Of a DNA stretch of 41,682 nucleotides, positions 24,226-32,516 are shown piece by piece. The DNA comes from CAYTAP01 sp964435775 (lineage in GTDB: Bacteria; Planctomycetota; Phycisphaerae; Tepidisphaerales; Tepidisphaeraceae), in contig CAYTAP010000014.1 in assembly GCA_964435775.1 (NCBI GenBank), positions 1 through 41,682 on the forward strand, written 5' to 3'. A program made the position numbers and the translations under genes. A model generated the notes under the pieces. The model had not been told where the DNA came from, searched no databases, and saw nothing but the letters and a program-made list of their open reading frames with translations. How positions within the stretch are numbered: position 1 is the first letter of the stretch; every line of letters starts with the position of its first letter.

Positions 24226-25212
24226 ATGCGAAAGAATCATATCACGCGGCGTGGCGGCGGGGGTGGGTTCACACTCGTGGAATTGCTGGTGGTCATCGGG
24301 ATCATCGCACTGCTCATCTCGATCCTGCTCCCGGCCCTGAACAAGGCCCGCGAGGCGGCCAACCAGGCGGTCTGCCTGTCCAACCAACGGCAACTGGCGC
24401 TGGCGGCGCTGCTGTTCGCACAGGAACATGGCGGGTATCTGCCGACGTGCTCGGATGATGTGTGGGCCAAGCAGGCGGATCCGAACCGGCGGAAGTTCGC
24501 CTATCACGACAACGCGGGGGCAACATTTGGATACCAAGTCAACGATTGGGCCAGCTCGTTGCTCCCTTACATGGGAGGCGGCGCTGATGACACGTTTCTG
24601 ACCGCGCCGGAGCAGAAGAGCAAGGTATTTCGCTGTCCGAGTGACAGTGCGCTGAATATCGGGGAAGCCACCAATTTTGGAACCGGTCCGGGATACATCC
24701 TCTGGAACAATGTGACTTACTACAATGGTTACTATCCGATTTCATATGGCATCAACGCGGACATCACATGCGTGGTGGGTTCGGATGGCTACGGACATTT
24801 TGGACCCTACGACGCCGTGAGCGTGTACGGGCCGCCGCAGGGCGTTCCGCTGGATTGCAAGTTGAGCAAGGTTGTGCATCCGACCGAGGTGCTGCTCTTT
24901 GCCGATTGCGGCACCCGCCCGTTCGACAATTTTGGCAACATCAACAACGGACTTGATCACAACGATGCGCTCTATTACACAACCAACTACATGACCGGCG
25001 GCGGCGCGCCGCAGGCGGACATGGGCAAGCTGTCGGGGATTGCGGTGACAGGGTGGTTGCAAGGCCGCATTCCCTACACCCGCCATGGCGGCAACAATTC
25101 AAGCAACTCGGCCAAGCGGGGGAAGATCAATGTGACGTTTGTTGATGGACATGGCGAGACGGTGACGAGCGACCGGTTCAACCAGGTCCGCGTGTCACCG
25201 TATGAGTATTGA
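24226..25212 (+). CDS. Type II secretion-like pseudopilin with H-X9-DG C-terminal domain
   Basis: 328 residues from the ATG at 24226, preceded by GAGGTG. After a short basic leader (MRKNHITRRGGGG) comes the prepilin cleavage and methylation motif GFTLVELLVVIGIIALLISI, then a long N-terminal helix (LNKAREAANQAVCLSNQRQL). The C-terminal part ends with HGGNNSSNSAKRGKINVTFV then DGHGE, a variant of the planctomycete H-X9-DG prepilin-associated motif with a longer spacer. Planctomycete genomes carry many such proteins, often near secreted enzymes. It follows the amylase by 28 bases in the same direction and is probably in the LacI-controlled transcript. A role in displaying or exporting the amylase is inference. 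Confidence 0.92.
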   Translation: MRKNHITRRGGGGGFTLVELLVVIGIIALLISILLPALNKAREAANQAVCLSNQRQLALAALLFAQEHGGYLPTCSDDVWAKQADPNRRKFAYHDNAGATFGYQVNDWASSLLPYMGGGADDTFLTAPEQKSKVFRCPSDSALNIGEATNFGTGPGYILWNNVTYYNGYYPISYGINADITCVVGSDGYGHFGPYDAVSVYGPPQGVPLDCKLSKVVHPTEVLLFADCGTRPFDNFGNINNGLDHNDALYYTTNYMTGGGAPQADMGKLSGIAVTGWLQGRIPYTRHGGNNSSNSAKRGKINVTFVDGHGETVTSDRFNQVRVSPYEY

Positions 25213-25246
25213 TGTTCGCACGCCGTAGCCGCGCGTCATTGATAGA

Positions 25247-25285
25247 CCCCCTCCCCAACCCTCCCCCGGACATACCGGGGGAGGG
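25247..25285. repeat. C/G-rich palindromic repeat, copy 1
   Basis: CCCTCCCCCGG (25259-25269), loop ACATA, CCGGGGGAGGG: a perfect 11-base hairpin preceded by CCCCCTCCCCAA. It follows the pseudopilin gene and can act as its terminator. Relatives lie at 32397, 40261 (inverted) and 40453. Confidence 0.8.
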
Positions 25286-25295
25286 ATAAGAAACT

Positions 25296-25357
25296 GTAGG
25301 GTCCGCCCCGCGGACCGTTCCGTCGTGCGGTATCAAGGTCCGCGGGGCGGACCCTAC
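25296..25357. repeat. Long perfect GTAGGGTCCGC palindrome
   Basis: Two perfect 21-base arms (25296-25316 and 25337-25357) around a 20-base loop. The arms begin GTAGGGTCCGCCCCGCGG. It belongs with the element at 12595-12695, which shares the GTAG-GTCCGC ends. It lies between the pseudopilin gene and the convergent glycosyltransferase. Confidence 0.8.
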
Positions 25358-25394
25358 GAGGAGTGATTCGCGCGGTGAGGGGAGAGGCCGGTTG

Positions 25395-26429
25395 TCATTT
25401 CAGGGGTGCTTTTCGTCGCAGCGCGAGCAGGCGATCGGTGGTGGCGTCGCCGAGGAGGGTGAGCAGGTGCCGCATCATGACGCGGGGACCGAGGCTGATC
25501 CAGCCGGAGGAGTGTTTGAGTTGGCTGACTTGTTCGTGGAAGAGCTCCCAGCGTTGTTTGCCGAAATGATCGATGCACAGGCCGCGCATGGAGGCGAGGG
25601 CGCGTTGGCGCGCGGAGTCGGGGAGGTCGGGGCGGCGGTGGAGCATTTGATAGATCGCAAAGAATTCCCGCGCCGCCACATCGTTCTGGGTTGAGCCTTT
25701 GGCCTGGCTATGCAGACGGAAGAAGGCATCGATTTGGGGGACATATTCAAAACGACATCCCTTGAGGATCAGCCGCCAGAACAGTTCATAATCCATGCAG
25801 TGGTGGAAATCCTCGTCGATGGGGTATGCATCCTCAAGCAGGCGGCTTGCCGCGATGAACATCGACTGGTTGAACATGTTGGCGTAGGGGAACATGCGGT
25901 GCATGTCGAAGGGGGTGGTGGGGTATGAGCCGGTGATGTGGGAGTCGCTGTCTACGAGATGGCACTGGCCGAAGAGGACATCGGGCTTGCCCATGGCGAG
26001 CCATGACTCGGCGGCCTGTCGCAAGGCACCGGTGGCGTAGAAGTCATCGGAGTTTTGCCAGCCGATCAGGTCGCCGTCGGCGCGGGCGAGGCCTTTGTTG
26101 AGGGCGTGGGATTGCCCGCGGTCTCTTTCGCTGACGACGTAATCAAGAAACGGTTCATAGCGGGCGAGGATGTCGCGGGTGGCGTCGGCGCTGGCGCCAT
26201 CGATGATGAGGGTTTGGAGGTTGGGATAGCCTTGGAGGAGGACGGAGCGGAGGGTTTCCTCAAGATAGTCGGCCTGGTTGAATGATGGCGTGACGATGCT
26301 GATGCGCGGCCAATGATTGGCGTCGGGCGGGGATGGTGGGAGTGGAGGGGCGGCGATGGTCCACGGCCAGCCGGTTTTTCCGAGCGGCGGCGTGGGGAGA
26401 TCGGCGAGGGTGTAAGGGGGTGTGGGCAT
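25395..26429 (-). CDS. Glycosyltransferase family 2
   Basis: 344 residues from the ATG at 26429. The open frame continues far upstream only as antisense to the next gene. The GT-A fold begins WPRISIVTPSFNQADYLEET, then LRSVLLQGYPNLQTLIIDGA, SADATRDILARYEP, VVSERDRGQSHALNKGLARA, and GDLIGWQNSDDFYATGAL with the nucleotide/metal-binding SDD in place of DxD. The region FHHCMDYELFWRLILKGCRF matches the ED/DxE acceptor segment of the family. It transfers an activated sugar, probably for surface polysaccharide. It is divergent from the large plus-strand glycosyltransferase run, sharing a 135-base intergenic region. Confidence 0.93.
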   Translation of the reverse strand: MPTPPYTLADLPTPPLGKTGWPWTIAAPPLPPSPPDANHWPRISIVTPSFNQADYLEETLRSVLLQGYPNLQTLIIDGASADATRDILARYEPFLDYVVSERDRGQSHALNKGLARADGDLIGWQNSDDFYATGALRQAAESWLAMGKPDVLFGQCHLVDSDSHITGSYPTTPFDMHRMFPYANMFNQSMFIAASRLLEDAYPIDEDFHHCMDYELFWRLILKGCRFEYVPQIDAFFRLHSQAKGSTQNDVAAREFFAIYQMLHRRPDLPDSARQRALASMRGLCIDHFGKQRWELFHEQVSQLKHSSGWISLGPRVMMRHLLTLLGDATTDRLLALRRKAPLK

Positions 26430-26564
26430 TATTCTGCTGTTATCAGACCCGCCGCGTCCGGGGAAGGGGCGCAACGGTTCCGCCGATAGTATGTTCGGCA
26501 GGATCGACCGGCGAGTTGGGCTAATGGAGCAGGCGGTAGGCCGTGAAGAGCAAGGGAGAAGCCA

Positions 26565-27644
26565 ATGAAGACGATTTGCTGTGCGGCGGAGATTGGGAAT
26601 GGGGGGCTGGGGGTGCATTTGGCACAATTGGTGGAGGATGCGCGAAGCGCCGGGGAGCTCGCGCGGTATTTTTGCTTTGCGGCGAGTGGGGGGGATGAAG
26701 CCGTGGCGACGGTTATTCCGCGGCGGGTCATGGAGGCGCTGTTTCGATGGACGCCCTTGCGGTGGAACCTTCAGCGGAAAAATGACCTGACGGGGGAGAT
26801 GTTTGATGTGGCCGTGGCAAAGCATTTGGAACCACCCCAATCGGATGCTGATGAGCTGATCAGCTTTGCGGGGCAGGCGCTGCATACGTTCCGGCGGGCA
26901 CGGGAACTCGGATGGCGGCGGTTGACGCTGGTGGCCGCCAACAGCCATGCGAACAATATCTCGCGGCAGCATGCGCTGGCGAGGCGTCAGTGGGCGGGTG
27001 AATGGGGATGGTTGAGCAAACGGCAGCAGGCGAAGATGCTCAGGGAATATGATCTGGCGAATCGGATTCAAGTGGCGTCGGGGTATGTGTGGGCGAGCTT
27101 TGTGAAGGAGGGGGTGGATGAGGGGAAGCTTGTGCGGGTGGAGCTGCGGGTGGATGAAAGGTTCACGGCGGGCGGGGCGAGCGATACGCGGGTGCGGAAG
27201 AGAGACGGTGAAGGCTTGCGCGTGATTTATGTGGGGAGCGTGAGCGTGGCGAAGGGGATTCCGGTTTTGCTGGCGGCGATGGAACGGTATGTGAGGGAGA
27301 AGGATCCGGCGGCCCGTTTGACGCTGGTGGGGGGGACGCAGACGCGGGCGATGCGCCGGTACATCGTCGCGTGGCAAAAGCGGATCGCGCTGGAGGTATC
27401 CCCCGGCGATCCGCTTCCCCGTTTGCGCCAGGCAGACCTGCTTGTGCATCCGAGCTTTGAGGATGGTTTCGCCTATGCGCCGATGGAGGCGATGGCGTGC
27501 GGCGTGCCGGTGATCGTCACCGATCAGACGGGGATGAAGGAGCATATCCGCGAGCCGGATCAGGGAGCGATCGTGCCGGCGGGGGATGTGAGGGCGCTGT
27601 TTGAGGCGATGTGCAGGTGGGGAAAAGTGATGAGTGAAGCGTGA
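26565..27644 (+). CDS. Glycosyltransferase, GT4/GT1 (GT-B fold)
   Basis: 359 residues, starting MKTICCAAEIGNGGLGVHLA after GGGAG. The N-terminal acceptor half includes HLAQLVEDA and a helical centre. The C-terminal donor half reads LRVIYVGSVSVAKGIPVLLA, ARLTLVGGTQTRAMRR, LVHPSFEDGFAYAPMEAMAC, GVPVIVTDQTGMKEHI, which holds the E-x7-E nucleotide-sugar motif of retaining GT4 enzymes. The last residues (VMSEA) and the stop are encoded within a palindromic repeat, so the C-terminus may be altered from its ancestral form. It is the first gene of the plus-strand polysaccharide run. Confidence 0.92.
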   Translation: MKTICCAAEIGNGGLGVHLAQLVEDARSAGELARYFCFAASGGDEAVATVIPRRVMEALFRWTPLRWNLQRKNDLTGEMFDVAVAKHLEPPQSDADELISFAGQALHTFRRARELGWRRLTLVAANSHANNISRQHALARRQWAGEWGWLSKRQQAKMLREYDLANRIQVASGYVWASFVKEGVDEGKLVRVELRVDERFTAGGASDTRVRKRDGEGLRVIYVGSVSVAKGIPVLLAAMERYVREKDPAARLTLVGGTQTRAMRRYIVAWQKRIALEVSPGDPLPRLRQADLLVHPSFEDGFAYAPMEAMACGVPVIVTDQTGMKEHIREPDQGAIVPAGDVRALFEAMCRWGKVMSEA

Positions 27645-27700
27645 TGAGTGAGAAGACTTCGATAGGCGACTCTTCTCACTCATCACGTTTCGCTCATCAC
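27627..27700 (+). terminator. Long hairpin overlapping the glycosyltransferase stop codon
   Basis: Perfect 16-base inner arms GTGATGAGTGAGAAGA (27641-27656) and TCTTCTCACTCATCAC (27671-27686), 14-base loop. The outer copies of GTGATGAGTGAA also pair with two mismatches, giving a stem of over 30 bases. It probably terminates or stabilises the upstream mRNA; no long T-run follows. Confidence 0.6.
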
Positions 27701-27816
27701 GTTCACGCCCGCGGAGACTACGCTCGGCACGGGGGCCTTTTGCCATCGGGACAATGGACCGATGATGAATGAGATGCGCCGCATGGGAGCGGTGCGGTTA
27801 TGAATTGGCGAGGCGC

Positions 27817-28980
27817 ATGATTATCGGGCATTACATGCGGAACATGTGGCAGGGGGGCGGGATCGCGTCGTATCTAAGGCGGTTGACGGCCGGGCAGGTC
27901 GCCGAGGGGCATCGGGTGGTGTTTTTGGATCTGGCGCAGGCCGTGGCGGAGAAGGATCGGAAGGAGGGGACGATTTACTGCGATGGCGAACAGGCGGTTG
28001 TATCGCACGCGAAACGGGCGGAGGTTGAATTGTTGCATACCCATTGCGCGATTCGGTGTGAGATGGGGGAGTTGCCGCTCTTGCGCAGCGTACACACGCA
28101 TTCGCCGTATTGTCCGAGCGGGGGGCGGTATCTGAAGCGGCAGGATCGACCTTGCAATCGGCGGTACAGCGCGGCGGGATGCGCCTGGGGGTATCTGGTG
28201 GATCGGTGCGGGAGCATTCGGCCGGGGACGATGCGGAAGGACTTTGCGACAACGCAAGATGAGATCGCGCGGCTTGGCTCGCATCCGGTTGCGGTTCCGA
28301 GCGCGTTTGTGCGGGATCAGATGGTGCGGCAGGGGTATGACGCGGGGCGCGTTCATCTGCTTGAACTGCCCGCGCCGGAGGCGGTGGAGGAGATCACACC
28401 ACTGCCGGAAGGGCCGGCGCGGTTTGCTTTTATTGGGCGATTGACGCCGCACAAGGGGGCGGCGTGGGCGATTGAGGCAATGCAGCGTGTGATGCCCGGC
28501 GCGGTTCTGGATGTGGCGGGGGATGGGAATGAAATGGTTGAATTGCGGGAATTGGCGGCGCGGCTGGGGCTGGGGGGCCGGGTGCGGTTTCATGGATGGG
28601 TGGAGGGGGAGGCATTGGATCGGTTGATCGACGGCGTGCGCGCGGTGGTGTTTCCATCGCGCTGGCATGAACCGTTTGGGCTTGTGAGCCTGGAGGCGAT
28701 GGCGCGGGGGCGGGCGGTCATCGCGTCAAATGTGGGAGCGCTGCCGGAGGTGGTGAAGGATGGGGCGACGGGGTTGATTGTGGATGTGATGGATCGGGCG
28801 GGGCTGGCGGCGGCGATGAATCGACTGGGGCATGATGCGGAGCTGGCGACGCGGCTCGGGCATGCGGGGCATGAGCGATTGCGGACGCGCTATCGGTTGG
28901 AGGAGCATCTAAAGCAGTTGGATGCTCTGTATGAGCGTTGCGCGACGGAGGAAGCGCGCGAGAACGGGGTGAAGGCATGA
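27817..28980 (+). CDS. Glycosyltransferase family 4 with Cys-rich segment
   Basis: 387 residues from the ATG at 27817 (MIIGHYMRNMWQGGGIASYL), which starts the GT-B fold with its Gly-rich acceptor loop; an upstream start at 27769 is less likely. The central HTHSPYCPSGGRYLKRQDRP, then CNRR, GCAWGYLVDRCG contains four Cys spaced as in a subgroup of GT4 proteins, suggesting a structural metal or disulphide site. The donor half is typical: FAFIGRLTPHKGAAWAIEAM, VLDVAGDGNEM, VRFHGWVEGEALDRLI, VVFPSRWHEPFGLVSLEAMA. The E-x7-E pair is present. It overlaps the next gene by four bases (ATGA), showing translational coupling. Confidence 0.92.
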   Translation: MIIGHYMRNMWQGGGIASYLRRLTAGQVAEGHRVVFLDLAQAVAEKDRKEGTIYCDGEQAVVSHAKRAEVELLHTHCAIRCEMGELPLLRSVHTHSPYCPSGGRYLKRQDRPCNRRYSAAGCAWGYLVDRCGSIRPGTMRKDFATTQDEIARLGSHPVAVPSAFVRDQMVRQGYDAGRVHLLELPAPEAVEEITPLPEGPARFAFIGRLTPHKGAAWAIEAMQRVMPGAVLDVAGDGNEMVELRELAARLGLGGRVRFHGWVEGEALDRLIDGVRAVVFPSRWHEPFGLVSLEAMARGRAVIASNVGALPEVVKDGATGLIVDVMDRAGLAAAMNRLGHDAELATRLGHAGHERLRTRYRLEEHLKQLDALYERCATEEARENGVKA

Positions 28981-30008
28981 AAGGCGCGTCGCTTGTCTCA
29001 TTGGTGGCTCCACACGCGACGGCGGAAATGCTTCGGGTAAGCGTGGTGATGGCGACGCATCATCGCCCGGAGATGTTGCGGCGGGCGATGGAGTCGTTGT
29101 TGGCACAGGATTACCCCGCAGGGGACATGGAAGTGATTGTCGTCGCGTGCGAGGGGGATGCGGGGATTGCGGTGGTGAGGGAGATGGCGGCGGCTACCGT
29201 CATGAAATGCCATTGCGAAGTGTTGGCTGATACGCCGTCCAATCGCCTCAGCGCGGCGGCCAAGCGGAACGCGGGCGCCAATGCCGCCACGGGGCAGTGG
29301 CTGGCGTTTATGGATGATGACTGCGTGGCCGAGCCGGGGTGGATCAGTGGGGCGGCGTCGTATTTCGATGATCCGCGCCATGGGGCGATCGAAGGGGCGA
29401 AGGTCATACCGCCGATGGATCCGCCGACCGTCACGCACAAGGGATTGCGAACACTGGCGATGCCCGGCGGGTATCAGACGTGCAACATTTTTTACCGGCG
29501 CGCGCTGTTTGAGAAAGTCGGGGGGTTTGATCCGGCGTTTCCATTTTACCTGGAGGATTCGGACCTTGCGTGGTCGGTGCTCGATGCGGGATTTTCGATC
29601 CCCCACGCGGAGGGTGCGCGGGTTGTGCATCCGACGCCCGAGGCCCGGCCGATGCGGATGTTGTACGATGCGCAACGGGCAAACCTTATCCCGTATTTGT
29701 ACAAGAAACATCCGGAACGCTTCATGGCATCGGGGATGCGGGCGATGCGGTGGTCGCACTGGGTGTATCTGGCGCTCTACGCAGCGCTCGCGGCGGCGCT
29801 TGCGATGCGGGCTTGGCCGGTGGCGGCGGGACTGGGCGCGGCGATTGTATTGTGGCTGGCGCTGCACAATGTCAGTCTCTTTCGAGGGTGTCGGGTGACG
29901 CTCCGGGAATGGGTGCTGACCAATCTGCTGCTGCCGATCCTGCCAGTGGTGAAGGTGGCGCAGCTGGTTCGTGGTAATGTGCGAAACGGCGTGTGGCTTT
30001 GGTCTTAG
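28977..30008 (+). CDS. Glycosyltransferase family 2 with C-terminal membrane segments
   Basis: 343 residues, start ATG overlapping the previous stop (ATGA). The GT-A domain begins LRVSVVMATHHRPEMLRRAM, followed by DMEVIVVACEGDAG, SAAAKRNAGANAATGQWLAF, MDDDCVAEPGW (DDD metal site) and GGFDPAFPFYLEDSDLAWSV with the ED acceptor motif. After residue ~250 two or more hydrophobic stretches (VYLALYAALAAALAMRAWPV, LGAAIVLWLALHN, LLLPILPVV) indicate anchoring in the inner membrane. It is part of the exopolysaccharide run; substrate sugar unknown. Confidence 0.93.
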   Translation: MKGASLVSLVAPHATAEMLRVSVVMATHHRPEMLRRAMESLLAQDYPAGDMEVIVVACEGDAGIAVVREMAAATVMKCHCEVLADTPSNRLSAAAKRNAGANAATGQWLAFMDDDCVAEPGWISGAASYFDDPRHGAIEGAKVIPPMDPPTVTHKGLRTLAMPGGYQTCNIFYRRALFEKVGGFDPAFPFYLEDSDLAWSVLDAGFSIPHAEGARVVHPTPEARPMRMLYDAQRANLIPYLYKKHPERFMASGMRAMRWSHWVYLALYAALAAALAMRAWPVAAGLGAAIVLWLALHNVSLFRGCRVTLREWVLTNLLLPILPVVKVAQLVRGNVRNGVWLWS

Positions 30009-30032
30009 CGAAGGGATGCGTTCTCAGGCGAT

Positions 30033-31193
30033 ATGGCGGTGCGACGAAAGCTCATCTCGATTGGTCATTCGTATGTCGTGGCGCTCAATCGGCGGCTGGC
30101 GCATGAGATGGCGCGGGCGGGGGGTGAACGGTGGGAGGTGACGGCGGTTTCACCGACGCTCTTCAAGGGACGCCGTGATTTGCGGGCGGTTGCGTTTGAA
30201 CCGGCCGAGGGGGAGCCGTGCGCTGTGCGGACGATACCCGCGAGGCTCACCGGGCGGATTCATGTGTTTTATTATGGACGACGGCTCAAGAGGTTGCTCT
30301 CGGATTCCTGGGATGCGGTGCATTGTTGGGAGGAGCCGTACATTTTCGCTGGCGCGCAGGTGGCGCGTTGGACCCCTCGGCGCAGCGCGCTGATTTACTT
30401 CACGTTTCAGAATCTGTCCAAGCAGTATCCCTGGCCGTTCTCGGCGATCGAACGCTATTCGATGCGACGAGCGGATGGATGGGTGTCGGCGGGGACGACG
30501 ATCACGCAGGCGCTCGGCGGGCGCGCGGGATATGTGGATCGTCCGATGCGGATGATTCCGATCGGCGTGGATGTGGAGCACTTTCATCCGGATCCGTCGG
30601 CCGGGGCGGTGGTGCGGACGTCCTTGGGATGGAAGACCGATGGGCCGCCGGTGGTGGGGTATCTTGGACGGTTCAATCCGGAAAAGGGACTGACGATGCT
30701 CATGGGGGCGCTCGATTCGATCAAGACCCCCTGGCGGGCTCTGTTTGTGGGTGCGGGACCGATGGAAGCGGAACTTCGCGTTTGGGGCGCGCGATACGGG
30801 GATCGCGTGAAAGTGTGCAATAACGTTCGCCATGACGACGTGGCGGCGCATCTGAATGCGATGGACATGCTGTGCGCCCCGAGTCAGACGACGCCGGCGT
30901 GGCGGGAGCAGTTTGGAAGGATGCTCAGCGAATCGTTTGCGTGCGGCGTGCCGGTCATCGGGAGCGATAGCGGGGAGATCCCGTATGTGCTCGATCAAGC
31001 CGGCGTGGTGGTGTTTGAGCATGACCAGTCGGCGTGGACAAAAGTGATCGAGGGGTTGCTGTCGTCGGCTGCGCGCCGGGCGGAGTTGGGGGCCCTTGGC
31101 CGCCAGCGCGCGTGCGAACACTTTGCCTGGCCGATCGTGGCGCGGCAGTATCTGGAATTTCTGGATGAACTAGTGGAGAAGAAGCAACAATGA
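30033..31193 (+). CDS. Glycosyltransferase family 4
   Basis: 386 residues, beginning MAVRRKLISIGHSYVVALNR, 24 bases after the previous stop. The acceptor half includes RIHVFYYGRRLKRLLSDSWD, AVHCWEEPYIFAGAQVARW and IYFTFQNLSKQYPWPFSAIE. The donor half has VVGYLGRFNPEKGLTMLMGA, ALFVGAGPMEAELRVWGA, MLCAPSQTTPAWREQFGRML, ESFACGVPVIGSDSGEIPYV, a complete GT4 E-x7-E signature (EQFGRMLSE). It overlaps the next start by four bases (ATGA), so the two are coupled. Confidence 0.93.
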   Translation: MAVRRKLISIGHSYVVALNRRLAHEMARAGGERWEVTAVSPTLFKGRRDLRAVAFEPAEGEPCAVRTIPARLTGRIHVFYYGRRLKRLLSDSWDAVHCWEEPYIFAGAQVARWTPRRSALIYFTFQNLSKQYPWPFSAIERYSMRRADGWVSAGTTITQALGGRAGYVDRPMRMIPIGVDVEHFHPDPSAGAVVRTSLGWKTDGPPVVGYLGRFNPEKGLTMLMGALDSIKTPWRALFVGAGPMEAELRVWGARYGDRVKVCNNVRHDDVAAHLNAMDMLCAPSQTTPAWREQFGRMLSESFACGVPVIGSDSGEIPYVLDQAGVVVFEHDQSAWTKVIEGLLSSAARRAELGALGRQRACEHFAWPIVARQYLEFLDELVEKKQQ

Positions 31194-32422
31194 CCGACTC
31201 GATGGTCAATCCAGAATCCCGAAGCGAGCCGTCGCGAGGCTTGTGGAATCAAGCGGCAGCACTGCGCCTGGGGGTGCTCGTGGATTATCCGGAAGAGGGG
31301 TGGGCGAGCATGGATTTATGCGGGGAGATGCTCGTTGGCGGATTGAATGCGATGCCCGGCCAGCGCGTTGAAGCCACTCGGCTCCTGCCGGTGTTTCGCC
31401 ATCGTTTTTCGCGCCTGGGCGCGCGCGGGCGCAACGTGGACCGCCTGCTGAATCGCATGCGATATTATCCGCGATGGGCGAGGGCGATGAGCGGTGGCTG
31501 CGACTATTTTCATGTGGTCGATCACAGCTATTCACAGCTTGTGCATGAATTGCCGCGCGGGCGGGTTGGGGTGTATTGCCACGACCTGGATACGTTCAAG
31601 TGTCTGCTTGATCCGAAGGCTGACCCCCGGCCGCGCTGGTTTCGCGGGATGACGCGCCGGATCCTGACGGGGATGCAGCAGGCGGAGGTACTGTTTTATT
31701 CCACGCAGGGCGTGAAGGAACAGATCATCGCGCATGGGCTGTTTGATCCGCGTCGGCTGGTGCAGGCGCCCCTGGGGGTTGCGCCGGAGTTCACGCCTGA
31801 AGCGGCCGGGCAAGGCATTGATGCGGAAGGGGCCGCGGTTTGGAAAGAACTGGGTTTGCCGAATGATGCGCCGTTCATTTTGCACGTCGGCAGTTGCATT
31901 CCACGCAAGCGGATCGACGTGCTGCTTGATGTGTTTGCGGCGCTGGCCGCGAATCGTCCGGATCTGCGGCTGGTGCAGGCGGGGGGCGAATGGACGGGGG
32001 ATCAGCGGCGGCAGCTTGAGGCGCTTGGGATTGCAACCAAGGTGTTTCAGCGTCGGGGGTTGAATCGAAGGGAGCTGGCGCATCTGTTTCGACGCGCGGC
32101 AGTCGTGCTTCAACCGAGCGAGGCGGAGGGATTTGGTTTGCCCGTGATCGAGGCGCTGGCGTGCGGAGCGATTGTGGTTGCGAGTGATCTTCCGGTTTTG
32201 CGTGAAGTGGGCGGCGATGCGGCGATCTATTGCGCCGTGGGCGATGTGGGCGAATGGGCGCGACGGGTGGGGCGGGTGCTGAACGATCCCGCCACGGCGC
32301 CTGGAGCGGAGATGCGCGATGCACAGGCGCGACGCTATTCGTGGGAGAATCATTGTACAATTCTCGCGGAGACCTATTTGCGGCTGGACAAGAAGACCCC
32401 CTCCCCAGCCCTCCCCCGATGA
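31190..32422 (+). CDS. Glycosyltransferase family 4, C-terminus ending in a palindromic repeat
   Basis: 410 residues, start ATG overlapping the previous stop. The GT-B donor half is clear: PFILHVGSCIPRKRIDVLLD, LRLVQAGGEWTGDQRRQLEA, LAHLFRRAAVVLQPSEAEGF, GLPVIEALACGAIVVASDLP, with conserved Glu residues. The N-terminal half includes GCDYFHVVDHSYSQLVHELP and GVYCHDLDTF, a pattern shared with the WcaI-like/SpsE-type groups. The last residues (KKTPSPALPR) and the stop are encoded by a copy of the C/G-rich palindromic repeat, so the native end of the protein was probably replaced when that repeat arrived. Confidence 0.92.
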   Translation: MTDSMVNPESRSEPSRGLWNQAAALRLGVLVDYPEEGWASMDLCGEMLVGGLNAMPGQRVEATRLLPVFRHRFSRLGARGRNVDRLLNRMRYYPRWARAMSGGCDYFHVVDHSYSQLVHELPRGRVGVYCHDLDTFKCLLDPKADPRPRWFRGMTRRILTGMQQAEVLFYSTQGVKEQIIAHGLFDPRRLVQAPLGVAPEFTPEAAGQGIDAEGAAVWKELGLPNDAPFILHVGSCIPRKRIDVLLDVFAALAANRPDLRLVQAGGEWTGDQRRQLEALGIATKVFQRRGLNRRELAHLFRRAAVVLQPSEAEGFGLPVIEALACGAIVVASDLPVLREVGGDAAIYCAVGDVGEWARRVGRVLNDPATAPGAEMRDAQARRYSWENHCTILAETYLRLDKKTPSPALPR

Positions 32423-32440
32423 GTACATCGGGAGAGGGGG
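32397..32440. repeat. C/G-rich palindromic repeat, copy 2 (overlaps a gene end)
   Basis: CCCTCCCCCGATG, loop AGTA, CATCGGGAGAGGG: 13-base arms with one mismatch, preceded by CCCCCTCCCCAG. It supplies the last codons and stop of the glycosyltransferase before it and can form a terminator-like hairpin. Confidence 0.8.
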
Positions 32441-32516
32441 TAAGACTCAGGGGGCGTGGGAATTGCACCTTGCTGATGCGTGCGGCAACAGCGGTGCGTG
32501 ATGAACAAGGCAGGCA

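Noticed and set aside
26430..27746. Upstream extension of the minus-strand GT2 frame to 783 codons
   Set aside because: The GT2 domain begins after 26429; the extension is antisense to a clear GT4 gene.
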